From Thermonema rossianum DSM 10300 (lineage in GTDB: Bacteria > Bacteroidota > Bacteroidia > Cytophagales > Thermonemataceae): a stretch of DNA of 64,000 nt. Under the pieces are notes generated by a model, which worked only from the letters and a program-made list of their open reading frames with translations, made no database searches and was not told where the DNA came from. This document shows, one piece after another, positions 32,126-42,110 of this stretch (the first letter of the stretch is position 1; each line of letters begins with the position of its first letter). The stretch covers positions 167,579 to 231,578 of the forward strand of contig NZ_AUGC01000005.1 in assembly GCF_000426825.1 (NCBI RefSeq), in the 5' to 3' direction. The position numbers and the translations under genes are program-made.

Positions 32126-34777
32126 CTACTTCAATAAATCTTTAGCTTTTTGAATGGCGCGGTCCAAGCCTTCTTTTTTCGAACCGCCGGCGGTAGCAAA
32201 GAAAGGTTGCCCACCACCACCGCCATTAATCTCTTTGGCTGCTTCTTTTACTACATTTCCGGCATGCCATCCTTTTTCTTTCACCAAAGAGTCGGAAAGC
32301 ATGATGGCCAATTGAGCTTTCTCGCCTACTTCTGCTCCCAATATCAGTACCAAGTTTTGCACTTGGTTGCGCAGCTCAAATGCCAGTTGTTTCAAAGCGT
32401 TTCCATCGGGAAGTGCTACTTTATCCACTATATAATTGACACCATCAACCTCTTGTTTTTTCTCTAAAAGCGTTTTCTTGATAGCGCTTACTTTCTCTGC
32501 CTTGAGTCGCTCAATTTCCTTGCTCAAGCTTTGCTTTTCTGAAATCAATTGCTCGATAGATTTTTTCAGGTCTTTAGCTTTGAGCATGTGCTTGCTTTCT
32601 TGCACCAGGTCAATATGCCGGCGTGCATACTCCACAGCTTTTGCGCCGGTATAAGCCTCGATGCGTCGTACACCGGCAGCCACCGAGCTTTCCGAAGCTA
32701 TGACGAAATAACCAATTTCGCCGGTGGCACGCACATGAGTTCCGCCACACAGTTCCCTTGAGTAGTTTTCATCGAAAGTAATCACGCGTACATACTCTCC
32801 GTATTTTTCCCCAAACAGAGCCGTGGCGCCCATTTCCAGCGCTTCTTGGATAGGCACGCTTCTGCGTTCATCAAGTGCAATGTTTTCTCTTATTTTTTCA
32901 TTTACTATTTTTTCAATAGTTATAATTTCTTCTTGCGTAAGTGCCGAGAAATGGGAAAAGTCGAAACGCAAGACCTCGTCCGAAACCAAAGAGCCCCGTT
33001 GAGCCACATGGTCGCCCAGCACCTTTTTAAGCGCCGCATGCAACAAGTGGGTGGCTGAGTGGTTGCGTTGTGCAGCCAGGCGTTTTTCTTTATTCACCTC
33101 TAACAAAAATATTTTATCGGCAAGCCCATCTACCGAGAGCCAACGCTCATCGGTGGTAAAATGCACAATGAGGTCATTCTCCTTCTTAGTATCTACGATG
33201 GGAATTTGCACATCGCTTCCCAGTATGCGTACTACACCACGGTCACCGATCTGTCCTCCTCCTTCAGGGTAAAAGGGCGTTCTATTAAATACAAGCTGAT
33301 AAAATGTTTTTTTACCTTCTTTTACCTTTCTGTATTTTAGCAATTTGGCTTCGCAAGAAAGCGTGTCATATCCCACAAACTCCACTTCATTATCTGAATG
33401 AAGCACAACCCAGTCGCCGGTTTCCAGCGCGGTAGCACTTCTTGAACGTTCTTTTTGCTTCTGCATTTCACTTTCAAACCCTTCCATATCTACCCGGAAG
33501 CCGCGTTCGCGAGCAATCAGGGCGGTAAGGTCAATGGGGAAGCCAAAGGTATCGTATAATTCAAAAGCTGTTTTTCCGTCTATTACTTGTTTTTCGGCAT
33601 GTGCTTCAAAGTATTGCTCCAGTCGTTTAAGCCCTGTATCCAAAGTGCGAAGGAAAGAGCGCTCCTCCTCCCTGATGACATTACTTACAAAGTCTTTTTG
33701 CTGTTTCACTTCGGGAAACACATCTTCAAACATGTTGGCAAGGATATCAACCAGCTCGAAGAGGAACGGCTCTTGGAAACCAAGGAAGGTATAGCCGTAG
33801 CGTACGGCGCGCCGCAAGATGCGACGTATCACATAACCGGCGCCTGTGCTGCCAGGCAGCTGCCCATCGGCAATGGTGAATGTAATGGCGCGCACATGGT
33901 CAGCAATCACACGCAGTGCTACATCTGTTTTGCTGTTATCGCCATAATGCACCCCGGCTTTTTGTGCTACAGCTTTGATGATAGGTTGAAACAGGTCTGT
34001 GTCGTAATTCGACTTTTTGCCTTGCACCACCATACACAGGCGTTCGAAACCCATGCCCGTATCGATATGTTTGGCCGGCAAGGGGCGCAGGCTGCCATCG
34101 CTCATGCGCTCGTATTGCATGAATACCAGGTTCCATATCTCTATCACTAACGGATGGTCTTTATTGACTAACTCCCGGCCCGGCAATTGTGCAATTTCGG
34201 CTTCATCGCGCAAGTCTATATGTATTTCGGAACAAGGACCACAAGGACCGGTATCACCCATTTCCCAAAAGTTATCTTTTTTAGAGCCGTACAAAATGCG
34301 GTCTTCAGGCACAATGCGAAGCCACAAAGCCTTGGCTTCTTCGTCTGCTTCCAGCCCTTCCTCTGCATCACCTCCAAAAACAGTTACGTATAAGCGTTCT
34401 TTAGGCAAGCCGTAAACCTCGGTAAGCAGCTCCCATGCCCACTCAATGGCTTCTTTCTTGAAATAATCGCCAAAAGACCAGTTGCCGAGCATTTCAAAAA
34501 AAGTGTGGTGGTAAGTGTCATGCCCCACATCTTCAAGGTCATTATGCTTACCCGTAACACGTAAGCATTTTTGAGTGTCGGCAATACGGGGTGCCGGCGG
34601 TTTCTTATTACCTAAAAAGTAGTCTTTAAATTGTGCCATGCCCGAGTTCATAAACATCAAGGTGGGGTCATCTTTCATGACAATGGGCGCAGAGGGCACA
34701 ATCAAATGACCTTTCGACTCAAAAAATTTCAAAAACTTATCTCTGATTTCGTTGGCATTCATCATTGTTTCACTCAA
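32126..34777 (-). CDS. alaS: Alanyl-tRNA synthetase
   Basis: Charges tRNA(Ala) with alanine and edits mischarged Ser/Gly. At 883 residues it is full length. The N-terminus MNANEIRDKFLKFFESKGH, motif-2 region (KHNDLEDVGHDTYHHTFFEMLGNWSFGDYF), tRNA-recognition domain, editing domain with HSATHLLHAAL and CGGTHV (zinc ligands) and the C-terminal oligomerisation domain with GGGGGQPFFATAGG are all present. gatB follows after 9 nt, so the two translation genes form an operon driven by the promoter upstream. Confidence 0.97.
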   Translation of the reverse strand: MSETMMNANEIRDKFLKFFESKGHLIVPSAPIVMKDDPTLMFMNSGMAQFKDYFLGNKKPPAPRIADTQKCLRVTGKHNDLEDVGHDTYHHTFFEMLGNWSFGDYFKKEAIEWAWELLTEVYGLPKERLYVTVFGGDAEEGLEADEEAKALWLRIVPEDRILYGSKKDNFWEMGDTGPCGPCSEIHIDLRDEAEIAQLPGRELVNKDHPLVIEIWNLVFMQYERMSDGSLRPLPAKHIDTGMGFERLCMVVQGKKSNYDTDLFQPIIKAVAQKAGVHYGDNSKTDVALRVIADHVRAITFTIADGQLPGSTGAGYVIRRILRRAVRYGYTFLGFQEPFLFELVDILANMFEDVFPEVKQQKDFVSNVIREEERSFLRTLDTGLKRLEQYFEAHAEKQVIDGKTAFELYDTFGFPIDLTALIARERGFRVDMEGFESEMQKQKERSRSATALETGDWVVLHSDNEVEFVGYDTLSCEAKLLKYRKVKEGKKTFYQLVFNRTPFYPEGGGQIGDRGVVRILGSDVQIPIVDTKKENDLIVHFTTDERWLSVDGLADKIFLLEVNKEKRLAAQRNHSATHLLHAALKKVLGDHVAQRGSLVSDEVLRFDFSHFSALTQEEIITIEKIVNEKIRENIALDERRSVPIQEALEMGATALFGEKYGEYVRVITFDENYSRELCGGTHVRATGEIGYFVIASESSVAAGVRRIEAYTGAKAVEYARRHIDLVQESKHMLKAKDLKKSIEQLISEKQSLSKEIERLKAEKVSAIKKTLLEKKQEVDGVNYIVDKVALPDGNALKQLAFELRNQVQNLVLILGAEVGEKAQLAIMLSDSLVKEKGWHAGNVVKEAAKEINGGGGGQPFFATAGGSKKEGLDRAIQKAKDLLK

Positions 34778-34794
34778 TTAAAAGTTGAATATGC

Positions 34795-34824
34795 AAATTT
34801 AGCAGCTTTCAACGAAAGCACAAT
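34795..34824 (-). promoter_or_regulatory. Promoter of alaS-gatB
   Basis: Minus-strand TTG (34824-34822), a 19-nt spacer and TAAATTTG (34802-34795) form a full -33/-7 promoter, with the -7 box 17 nt upstream of the alaS ATG. Confidence 0.75.
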
Positions 34825-34903
34825 TTTTATGTAAAATTAGCGAATAAAGCACCCATCCCCAACCGTCTGCTTGCGGTTGCGTATTTAATAATGGCTGCTA
34901 TCC

Positions 34904-34934
34904 TTGGGCTCAGTGTAATATTTTGTTACATTTG
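34904..34934 (+). promoter_or_regulatory. Promoter of the M23 peptidase gene
   Basis: TTG (34904-34906), a 20-nt spacer and TACATTTG (34927-34934) form a complete -33/-7 promoter, 30 nt upstream of the ATG and divergent from the alaS promoter. Confidence 0.8.
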
Positions 34935-34964
34935 CGATAGTGTAGATTAACAGAAAATGGCTTT

Positions 34965-35942
34965 ATGGCAAAGATTAAATATTATTATGACACCCGCACC
35001 TGCAAGTATGAACGTGTAAGAACAAGACCAATTGACTATATTCTGAATGCTTTGGGATTTTTAGCCCTTGCTTTTGTGTTTGGTATTGTAATATCCATTT
35101 TCTATAGCAAGTACTACAAAACCAGTCGGGAAGCCCGTCTGGAGCAAGAAAACGAAGAACTGCGTGTGCAGTTCGAAGTGTTGCAGAAGGAAGTGGAACA
35201 ATTGCACAAAGTACTGGCGAGCCTCGAAGAGCGGGATAATAAAATATATCGCGTAATTTTTGCGGCGGACCCGATCCCCTCTACCGTGCGGCAAGCAGGC
35301 TTTGGAGGTACTGATCGCTATAAAGCACTTTTTAGCCGCCAGTCCTCCACCACCGAAGCAGTGGTAGAACTGCGCAAGAAGGTAGATCGGCTTAAAAGGA
35401 TGGTGTACATACAAAGCAAATCTTATGATGAGCTGGTGAAGCTGGCCAAAGAGAAAGACAAAATGTTGGCTCATATACCGGCCATACAACCCTTATCGAA
35501 CAAACAGCTGACGCGCCTGAGCTCCGGCTTTGGTTATCGTTACCATCCTATTTATAGAGTTCGCCAGTTCCATGGCGGCATTGACTTTGCTGCACCTACC
35601 GGTACGCCTATTTATGCTACAGCTGACGGCGTTGTATCCGTGGTAAGAAGCTCATACGGGGGGTATGGCAAAGAGGTGCGTATAGATCATGGTTATGGTT
35701 ATGTCACTCTTTACGCACACATGTCGCGCTTCAATGTAAAGCCGGGACAAAAAGTAAAACGAGGACAGTGTATCGGATATGTAGGAAGCACGGGCCTGTC
35801 CACGGCGCCCCATCTGCACTATGAGGTACACTATAAAGGGGAGCGTGTAAACCCGGTTTACTATTTCTTTAGCGAGCTAAGTGACGAAGAATACAATAAA
35901 ATTTTAGAACTTGCATCCATAGAAAATCAATCTTTGGAATAA
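34965..35942 (+). CDS. M23 family peptidoglycan metallopeptidase, membrane-anchored
   Basis: The 325-residue protein has a short cytoplasmic N-terminus, one transmembrane helix (about 27-50), a coiled coil (about 57-90, LEQENEELRVQFEVLQKEVEQ) and a LytM/M23 domain (about 180-300). The zinc site is intact: HGGIDFAA (His about 203 and Asp four residues on) and HLHYEV (about 284). So it is likely an active endopeptidase rather than a degenerate EnvC/NlpD-type activator. This gene divergent from alaS is a familiar arrangement in Bacteroidota. The permease gene follows after 11 nt. Confidence 0.92.
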   Translation: MAKIKYYYDTRTCKYERVRTRPIDYILNALGFLALAFVFGIVISIFYSKYYKTSREARLEQENEELRVQFEVLQKEVEQLHKVLASLEERDNKIYRVIFAADPIPSTVRQAGFGGTDRYKALFSRQSSTTEAVVELRKKVDRLKRMVYIQSKSYDELVKLAKEKDKMLAHIPAIQPLSNKQLTRLSSGFGYRYHPIYRVRQFHGGIDFAAPTGTPIYATADGVVSVVRSSYGGYGKEVRIDHGYGYVTLYAHMSRFNVKPGQKVKRGQCIGYVGSTGLSTAPHLHYEVHYKGERVNPVYYFFSELSDEEYNKILELASIENQSLE

Positions 35943-35953
35943 GCAAGTTCTAT

Positions 35954-37294
35954 ATGCAAAACACAACATCTTCTGCCCGCAACCGGAAAGTTAGCTTACA
36001 GGCGGCCACAGCAGTAGTGGTTGCCAACATGATTGGTACAGGTGTTTTCACCAGCTTAGGATACCAGGCCCAACAGACACCATCGGTATTCCCTATTTTA
36101 ATGCTATGGTTAACAGGAGGTGTCATTGCTTTGTGTGGTGCGCTTTCTTACGGCGAATTGGCAAGCCGCTTTCCGCGTTCCGGTGGTGAGTATCATTATC
36201 TTTCCCGTATTTATCATCCCGTAGTGGGTTTTTTATCCGGCTGGGTCTCCATGACTGTAGGCTTTGCCGCACCGGTTGCCTTGAGTGCCATGGCTTTTGG
36301 CAGTTACTTTTTCAGTGTTTTCCCTTGGGCAAGCATTCAATCCTATGCGGTAACGATACTTGTACTTGTTACGCTTGTGCATTTACAAAGCGTGCGAATG
36401 AGCGGCATCTTTCAAAAATACTCTACTGCCATCAAAGTGGCATTTCTGTTGTTTTTCATAATAGCCGGTCTGTGGCTGGCTCCTGCACCGGTCACGCATA
36501 CGCTAAAGGTAAAAGCAGGCGACTGGGATTTGATTTTTAGTGGTGGATTCGCCATATCCCTTGCTTTCGTTTCTTTTGCCTATTCAGGCTGGAATGCCAG
36601 TGCTTATATAGCCAATGAAATAGACAAGCCGCAAATCAACGTATCACGCTCTTTATTCATAGGCGCCGGCCTGGTGGCCACTCTGTATCTATTGCTGCAT
36701 ATCGTTTTCTTGACAACACTTGACTTAGAAGAATTGGCAAGCATACAAGCGGCCAGTGCGCAGCCTGTAGATGTAGGCTATCTGTCGGCAAAAGCTTTTT
36801 TGGGTGAAACAGCAAGTAAAGTCATGGCTTTTATGATAGCCGTTCTTTTAATTTCATCTATTAGCGCCATGACATGGGCAGGTCCAAGAGTTTCACAAGT
36901 CATTGGCGAGGATTTAAAGCTGTTCCGCTTCTTTGCGAAAAAGAACAAGGGAGGCGTACCTGTTTATGCTATTCTTTTTCAATCTACTATCGCTTTGATA
37001 TTGATTCTTTCTACTTCCTTCGAATCCATCCTCTATGCTATAGCCTTTATTTTAGATACCTTTACTTTCCTGACAGTGCTGGGCTTATTTGTTGCCAGAA
37101 GGAAAAATATTTATGAACAACCGCCGACATACAAAACATGGGGCTATCCGCTCGTTCCTGTCGTATTTCTTGCCGGAACGGCATGGACAATGTATTTTTT
37201 ACTTATGAGCCGCACTTATGAGTCTATGGCTTCATTATTGTGGCTATTGATTGGTTATGTTGTTTATTGGTTTAGTAAAAACAAAAAATTATGA
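35954..37294 (+). CDS. APC-superfamily amino acid permease
   Basis: A 446-residue, about 12-helix transporter. The conserved first-helix motif is VVANMIGTGVFTSLGY and the GELASRFPRSGGEYHYL loop after helix 2 marks the LAT/APC group. Helix 6 has FAISLAFVSFAYSGWNASAYIANEI. It imports or exchanges amino acids; substrate unresolved. It is between the M23 peptidase gene (11 nt) and a lipoprotein gene that it overlaps by 4 bp. Confidence 0.92.
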   Translation: MQNTTSSARNRKVSLQAATAVVVANMIGTGVFTSLGYQAQQTPSVFPILMLWLTGGVIALCGALSYGELASRFPRSGGEYHYLSRIYHPVVGFLSGWVSMTVGFAAPVALSAMAFGSYFFSVFPWASIQSYAVTILVLVTLVHLQSVRMSGIFQKYSTAIKVAFLLFFIIAGLWLAPAPVTHTLKVKAGDWDLIFSGGFAISLAFVSFAYSGWNASAYIANEIDKPQINVSRSLFIGAGLVATLYLLLHIVFLTTLDLEELASIQAASAQPVDVGYLSAKAFLGETASKVMAFMIAVLLISSISAMTWAGPRVSQVIGEDLKLFRFFAKKNKGGVPVYAILFQSTIALILILSTSFESILYAIAFILDTFTFLTVLGLFVARRKNIYEQPPTYKTWGYPLVPVVFLAGTAWTMYFLLMSRTYESMASLLWLLIGYVVYWFSKNKKL

Positions 37295-38460
37295 TTAAAA
37301 AATATATCTATCTTTTATTTTTGTTAGTGGGAACACTGCTTTCATGCAGTGAGCCGCAAGAGAATGAAGAAAAGAAAAAAGGCAGCCGTACGGACTCTTT
37401 GAAAAAAGAGTTGCAAGAAGCAGAAACGGTAAAAAACACTTATTACGACGATTTGGCTTCTATCATGGCCGGTACGCCCCCCGCCACCGATACGTTTTCA
37501 ACGCTTATCCAATCAAAAGCATGGCAGAGCTACAGCCAAAATATTCAAAAAACATGGCAAAATAAAAGCAGCAAATTTGATATTTTAAAAGAATGGGCAT
37601 TGCAGGAGCTTGCAGAGCCCAACAAGATAGATGGTGGGTGTTTTTATCCTTTTGCCGGTGCTGATATTCTTCATACGGCACTCTTTTTCCCTGATTTTAA
37701 AAGCTATTATCTGATAGGTCTTGAACCGGTGGGCTCCTTACCTCCCCTTTTGCAAATGTCCGAAGAGGAACTCAATGAGTATTTTGCATCCTTAGAAAAA
37801 TCAATGTATCACATTTTAAACCTCAGCTTCTTCCGGACGCTTAGCATGAAAGTGGATTTAACGGGCAAGCGAGCCGAAGAACTCAACGGCACCATTCACC
37901 TGCTGTTGGTCTTTCTTAAACAACTCGACTATAAAATCATAGACATACAACCGATGGCTTTTGATGTCAGCGGTAAGTTTGTGCCTGTTGACACATTGAG
38001 CAAACAGGCCGTGCGCATTGTGTTTTCACCTCACGAAAACCCAGAGTCTGCGAAAGAACTCTATTATTTCTCAGCCGATCTTTCAGACGCCCACTTCGAT
38101 GAACAGAATCATCTTTATCAATGGTTGCAGAAGCAACCTATTTCGACTACTTTTATTAAGTCGGCTTCATACCTGATGCATAAAAACTACTTTTCACACA
38201 TACGCAGCTTCATTTTAAATAAGTCGCGCTTTGTGCTTCAAGATGATTCAGGCATACCGCTCCGCTTCTTCAATGATGGCAACTGGCATATTCAACTCTA
38301 CGGAAATTACACCCGTCCCATTGCATTGTTTAAAGATTGGTATCAAAAAGATCTTTACGATTTATACCGGCATGAAGATATAAAACCTTTGCCTTTTGGT
38401 ATTGGATACAAATACCGAAAGGGCGAATCGACACTCATGCTCATGAAGAAGAAAAAATAA
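37291..38460 (+). CDS. Uncharacterised lipoprotein
   Basis: A 389-residue protein with a lipoprotein signal (TLLSC, Cys19), a charged low-complexity linker to about residue 45, and a conserved-looking globular part with GGCFYPFAGADILHTALFF, SYYLIGLEPVGSLP and FRLFNDGNWHIQLYGNY-like text (here IPLRFFNDGNWHIQLYGNY). I recognise a recurrent Bacteroidota hypothetical family but no function. Its start overlaps the permease stop by 4 bp, so it is coupled with it. Confidence 0.82.
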   Translation: MIKKYIYLLFLLVGTLLSCSEPQENEEKKKGSRTDSLKKELQEAETVKNTYYDDLASIMAGTPPATDTFSTLIQSKAWQSYSQNIQKTWQNKSSKFDILKEWALQELAEPNKIDGGCFYPFAGADILHTALFFPDFKSYYLIGLEPVGSLPPLLQMSEEELNEYFASLEKSMYHILNLSFFRTLSMKVDLTGKRAEELNGTIHLLLVFLKQLDYKIIDIQPMAFDVSGKFVPVDTLSKQAVRIVFSPHENPESAKELYYFSADLSDAHFDEQNHLYQWLQKQPISTTFIKSASYLMHKNYFSHIRSFILNKSRFVLQDDSGIPLRFFNDGNWHIQLYGNYTRPIALFKDWYQKDLYDLYRHEDIKPLPFGIGYKYRKGESTLMLMKKKK

Positions 38461-38491
38461 CAAAACTTGTATTGCAAAGCTCACGTACAAT

Positions 38492-38520
38492 AGGGGGAGG
38501 TGATTCCTTCCCCTTAAAAT
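38492..38520 (+). terminator. Weak terminator after the lipoprotein gene
   Basis: AGGGGGAGG pairs with CCTTCCCCT (9 bp with one G-U, 5-nt loop), followed by TAAAATTTTA. The T-run is interrupted, so termination is uncertain, but its place 31 nt after the stop and before a new promoter fits. Confidence 0.5.
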
Positions 38521-38536
38521 TTTATCGCTCAAAAAC

Positions 38537-38567
38537 TTGTTATTACATCAAGTTTTTATTAGATTTG
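38537..38567 (+). promoter_or_regulatory. Promoter of merR-dprA
   Basis: TTG (38537-38539), a 20-nt spacer and TAGATTTG (38560-38567) match the Bacteroidota promoter exactly, 38 nt upstream of the MerR ATG. Confidence 0.8.
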
Positions 38568-38605
38568 TTTAAGACTTTATTAAAAAGTTTTCAAAAAACT
38601 CCGTC

Positions 38606-38977
38606 ATGTCTTCCCCCCTATATACTGACGAACACTTGTTCAAGAGCACTTCTTCTTTGCCGAAGAAACATTATTACTCTATCGGCGAGGTGGCTGCCTT
38701 CTTAGGTGTGGAGCCATCTGTGATCCGTTACTGGGAATCGGAGTTTCCCTCATTGCAAATCAAACGAAACAGCAACGGTGACCGGCGTTTTACAGAGTCG
38801 GACATTAAAGACTTACAGCTCATCTACTACCTGCTCAAACATAAAGGGTTCACCATTGAGGGCGCCAATAAATATTTGAGCGAGCACAAGAACGAGCTAA
38901 AGAAAAAAGCAGAAGCCATCGAGTCGTTGAAGAAAGTAAAATCTTTCCTTCAAATGCTTCGCAATGAACTCCCCTAA
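38606..38977 (+). CDS. MerR-family transcriptional regulator
   Basis: A 123-residue protein whose core is a MerR winged helix (about 24-95): YSIGEVAAFLGVEPSVIRYWESEFPSL, then GDRRFTESDIKDLQLIYYLLKHKGFTIEGA. It has no C-terminal effector-binding domain, only a short coiled coil (about 96-120), so it is the minimal type found next to housekeeping genes in Bacteroidota. It overlaps dprA by 14 bp. Ligand and targets unknown. Confidence 0.9.
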   Translation: MSSPLYTDEHLFKSTSSLPKKHYYSIGEVAAFLGVEPSVIRYWESEFPSLQIKRNSNGDRRFTESDIKDLQLIYYLLKHKGFTIEGANKYLSEHKNELKKKAEAIESLKKVKSFLQMLRNELP

Positions 38978-40109
38978 ACTATACGAGGTAGCCCTTACCC
39001 TTATTCCGAAAATAGGCAGCATCTTAGGGCGGCAACTGATACAAGCCTTCGGAAGCGCGGAAAAGGTATTTTCTACCCCACCGGGAAAATTAAGAAGTGT
39101 CCCGGGAATAGGGAAACGCATATCAGATGAGCTGCACCATAAAGAACAATGGCTACGTAAAGCACACAATATCATTGAGCAATGCCGGAAATTAGGCATT
39201 CAAATAACCACCATCACAAGCTCCGACTACCCTTATCGCCTAAAGGAAATACCGGATGCTCCTTTGGTATTGTATTACACAGGCAATCTTGAAATACTAA
39301 ACCGGCCGGCCGTGGCAATAGTCGGCACCCGTAAACCATCCGGTTATGGATATTATTTTTTAGATAGTTTTTTTAACGATTTAAAACAATATTCTTTAAT
39401 AACACTGAGTGGTCTTGCTTACGGAATAGACGTTTACGCACACCAAAAGTCCATAGATAGCGGAATTCCGACAGCAGCCGTTTTGGCAGGCGGTTTAAAT
39501 CAAATATACCCTCCCGATCATATCAAAATAGCCAAAATAATTTTAAAAAATAGTGGCTTATTACTTACCGAGTCGCCACCTTATACACAAACACATCCGG
39601 CCTTATTCCCTGCCCGCAACCGGATCATCGCCGGGCTGTCGGATGTGGTAGTGGTAGTAGAAGCGCGAAAAAAAGGTGGTGCGCTCATTACTGCACGCTT
39701 AGCCAATGATTATAACCGGGAGGTCATGGCAGTACCCGGTTCTGTTTTTCACGACACCTCGGAAGGTTGCCATCTTTTGATAAAAACACAGCAGGCGCAC
39801 TTGCTTGAACAAGCCGAAGACTTGGTACGTCTTATGGGATGGGATTTGTCGCCTGCCTCTCATGAAGAAAAAAAATTACCCGCACTATCGCCCACCGAAC
39901 GGCAAATCATCAAGCTGCTTTTGAAAGCGCCCGACTACCGTATGAGCACAGAAGCCCTAAGCTTGCATAGTGAACAGCTCTTTCCCGAACTCTATGCATC
40001 CCTTTTACAATTGGAAGTCAAAGGTGTTTTGCAGGCACAAGCCGGCAATTCTTATCAAATCATACCTCAATGGTTACCTATTCTTAAACGGCATTTTACA
40101 GATTCTTAG
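38964..40109 (+). CDS. dprA: DNA processing protein DprA
   Basis: DprA (Smf) loads RecA on incoming single-stranded DNA during transformation. The 381-residue protein has an N-terminal helix-hairpin-helix region (LIPKIGSILGRQLIQAFGSAEKVF, LRSVPGIGKRI), the Rossmann domain (VAIVGTRKPSGYG, SGLAYGIDVYAHQ, FPARNRIIAGLSDVVVVVEA, GGALITARLA, VMAVPGSVF), and a C-terminal winged helix (about 310-375). All parts are intact. It is translationally coupled to the MerR gene (14-bp overlap). Confidence 0.96.
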   Translation: MNSPKLYEVALTLIPKIGSILGRQLIQAFGSAEKVFSTPPGKLRSVPGIGKRISDELHHKEQWLRKAHNIIEQCRKLGIQITTITSSDYPYRLKEIPDAPLVLYYTGNLEILNRPAVAIVGTRKPSGYGYYFLDSFFNDLKQYSLITLSGLAYGIDVYAHQKSIDSGIPTAAVLAGGLNQIYPPDHIKIAKIILKNSGLLLTESPPYTQTHPALFPARNRIIAGLSDVVVVVEARKKGGALITARLANDYNREVMAVPGSVFHDTSEGCHLLIKTQQAHLLEQAEDLVRLMGWDLSPASHEEKKLPALSPTERQIIKLLLKAPDYRMSTEALSLHSEQLFPELYASLLQLEVKGVLQAQAGNSYQIIPQWLPILKRHFTDS

Positions 40110-40152
40110 CTTTATTTATTAAAATTGCACCTTCAATCAAAAGCTAAACCTT

Positions 40153-41214
40153 ATGAAACGATTACTGGTATCCTTGCTCCTTTTCGCGACATTCAATGCT
40201 TATACGCAACACAAACCCCGCAAAGTAATTCTTATGATTGGTGATGGCATGGGACTCGCTCAAATATATGCGGGGATGACGACCAAAGGTGGGCACCTTG
40301 CTCTGGAGCGCTGTAAAGTAATTGGCTTGTCCCGTACAAACTCATCCGACAACTATGTAACTGACTCAGCAGCCGGCGCCACGGCTTTGTCTATAGGGCA
40401 AAAGACATATAATGGCGCCATTGGTGTGGACAGTACCGGCAAGCCGGTAACGACCATTCTCGAAGAAGCCGAAGCCAAGGGACTGGCAACCGGCTTGGTA
40501 GCCACCTCCAGCATCACCCACGCCACACCTGCCTCCTTTATTGCGCATCAGAAATCGCGCAAAATGGAAGAAGAAATTGCGCTTGATTTTTTAAATACGC
40601 CTATCGATGTTTTCATAGGTGGCGGACAAAAATTTTTCATGAAGCGCAAAGACGGGCGCAACCTTATCGATTCGCTGAAAGCAAAAGGTTACTTTGTTGC
40701 TTTGTCTGTACAGGATTTGGACAAACACCGTGCTCCACAACCCCTGGCCGCTCTGTTAGCCGATAATGGATTGCCTCGATACAGCCAAGGACGTGGCGAT
40801 CTGCTAAAAAAAGCGGCTTTAAAAGCTATTGAAATACTCAACAATAATCCGGATGGCTTCTTTTTGATGATAGAAGGCTCACAAATAGATTGGGGCGGCC
40901 ACAACAATGATGCGCAGTATATCATCGAAGAAATGGTTGATTTTGACAACACAATTGAAGCCGTTCTCGATTTTGCCGAAAAAGACGGCAATACTTTGGT
41001 AATTATTACCGCAGACCATGAAACCGGTGGCTTTGCCTTGGTCGGCGGCTCATTGAAAGAAAGAAGTGTCGATGGGAAATTTATCACAACCCATCATACG
41101 GCAGTTCCCGTACCGGTTTTTGCCTTTGGTCCCGGCGCCGAGGAGTTTCAAGGTATTTATCACAATACCGAAATCTATCATAAGATAAAAAAACTGTTGC
41201 TTCAGCAGCGCTAA
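40153..41214 (+). CDS. Exported alkaline phosphatase (PhoA superfamily)
   Basis: A 353-residue enzyme with a signal peptide (to about residue 18, AYTQ). Metal and active-site motifs are IGDGMG (Asp31), VTDSAAGATAL with nucleophile Ser72, SSITHATPASF, and ADHETGGFAL with a zinc His. It hydrolyses phosphomonoesters in the periplasm. It is shorter than E. coli PhoA (about 470) and lacks its extra crown loops. It is monocistronic and ends in a clear terminator. Confidence 0.93.
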   Translation: MKRLLVSLLLFATFNAYTQHKPRKVILMIGDGMGLAQIYAGMTTKGGHLALERCKVIGLSRTNSSDNYVTDSAAGATALSIGQKTYNGAIGVDSTGKPVTTILEEAEAKGLATGLVATSSITHATPASFIAHQKSRKMEEEIALDFLNTPIDVFIGGGQKFFMKRKDGRNLIDSLKAKGYFVALSVQDLDKHRAPQPLAALLADNGLPRYSQGRGDLLKKAALKAIEILNNNPDGFFLMIEGSQIDWGGHNNDAQYIIEEMVDFDNTIEAVLDFAEKDGNTLVIITADHETGGFALVGGSLKERSVDGKFITTHHTAVPVPVFAFGPGAEEFQGIYHNTEIYHKIKKLLLQQR

Positions 41215-41241
41215 GCACCTTTTGCTTTGTGTGGTAACATG

Positions 41242-41276
41242 AAGGAGATAGCCTTGGGCTTATCTCCTTTTTTGTT
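41242..41276 (+). terminator. Terminator of the alkaline phosphatase gene
   Basis: AAGGAGATA pairs with TATCTCCTT (9 bp), continued inside by GCC-TTG-GGC with one bulged T, and followed by TTTTTGTTT. It starts 27 nt after the stop codon. Confidence 0.9.
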
Positions 41277-41312
41277 TCTTATTTGTTGCTTATCTTTTAT
41301 AAAAAAGACATC

Positions 41313-42110
41313 ATGGATGACTACTATAAAATACTGGGCGTATCACGCGCTGCCACGCAAGAAGAAATCAAATGGGCATACCGGAAATTGGCAAAGCAGT
41401 ATCATCCGGATGTGAATCCCCATGGTACCGAGCATTTTAAAAAAATCAACGAAGCATATAGAGTTTTATCAAACCAAGAACTACGTTACCAATACGACCA
41501 CTACCAGACATTCCTCTATACGCAGTGGACACACTTAATGGAACAGGAGCGCAAGCGAAAAGAAGCTGTATGGCGCGTCTTCTTTGATGAAATACAAAAA
41601 GAAGAAGAAAAAAAATACAACCGGGGTTTCGAAATGGGGTCATTGGCCGCTTTTATAATCATCTTAAATCTCATCATCGCAGCCCCCTTTATTTATCTTA
41701 TTGATAAACAAAGCAAACAAGAAAGATGGCAAGAGCTTCAAAACAGCTTTGCGGATGGCCGTTTATTTTTTATAAGTACATCCAATACTGTTCGTGTCCT
41801 CACACCTGATTTTCCTGATGGCTACCCTGTCAGCATCGATAGTTTTGACATTGCTGATATAGAGACTCTGTATAAAAACGATACCACATCCATAAAAAAC
41901 AGCTTACCCAAAAAGTATAAGCTTATCATAAAGAACCCTCATAAATATCTCTATTTAGCTATTATTGCCTATGAAAAAGGGCACTATACTTTGGCACAAG
42001 AAATCATGAACACTTACTTAAAGCAACAAAACTCCCCCCACGCTTGGCGCTATTACCCCAATCCGTGGTCACCTTTTGCTCGCGGGATGGACAGGCTTTA
42101 CAAGTACTAA
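41313..42110 (+). CDS. Membrane-anchored J-domain protein
   Basis: The start is [10 protein letters not shown]; the longer frame upstream overlaps the terminator T-run. The J domain occupies residues 1-68 with HPD at 31-33, so it should stimulate a DnaK. A charged stretch (about 75-110) leads to one transmembrane helix (about 118-138, [20 protein letters not shown]) and a unique domain of about 120 residues. There is no Gly/Phe or zinc region, so this is a type III J-protein, not DnaJ itself. Its 3' end overlaps siaC, on the other strand, by 4 bp. Confidence 0.9.
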   Translation: MDDYYKILGVSRAATQEEIKWAYRKLAKQYHPDVNPHGTEHFKKINEAYRVLSNQELRYQYDHYQTFLYTQWTHLMEQERKRKEAVWRVFFDEIQKEEEKKYNRGFEMGSLAAFIIILNLIIAAPFIYLIDKQSKQERWQELQNSFADGRLFFISTSNTVRVLTPDFPDGYPVSIDSFDIADIETLYKNDTTSIKNSLPKKYKLIIKNPHKYLYLAIIAYEKGHYTLAQEIMNTYLKQQNSPHAWRYYPNPWSPFARGMDRLYKY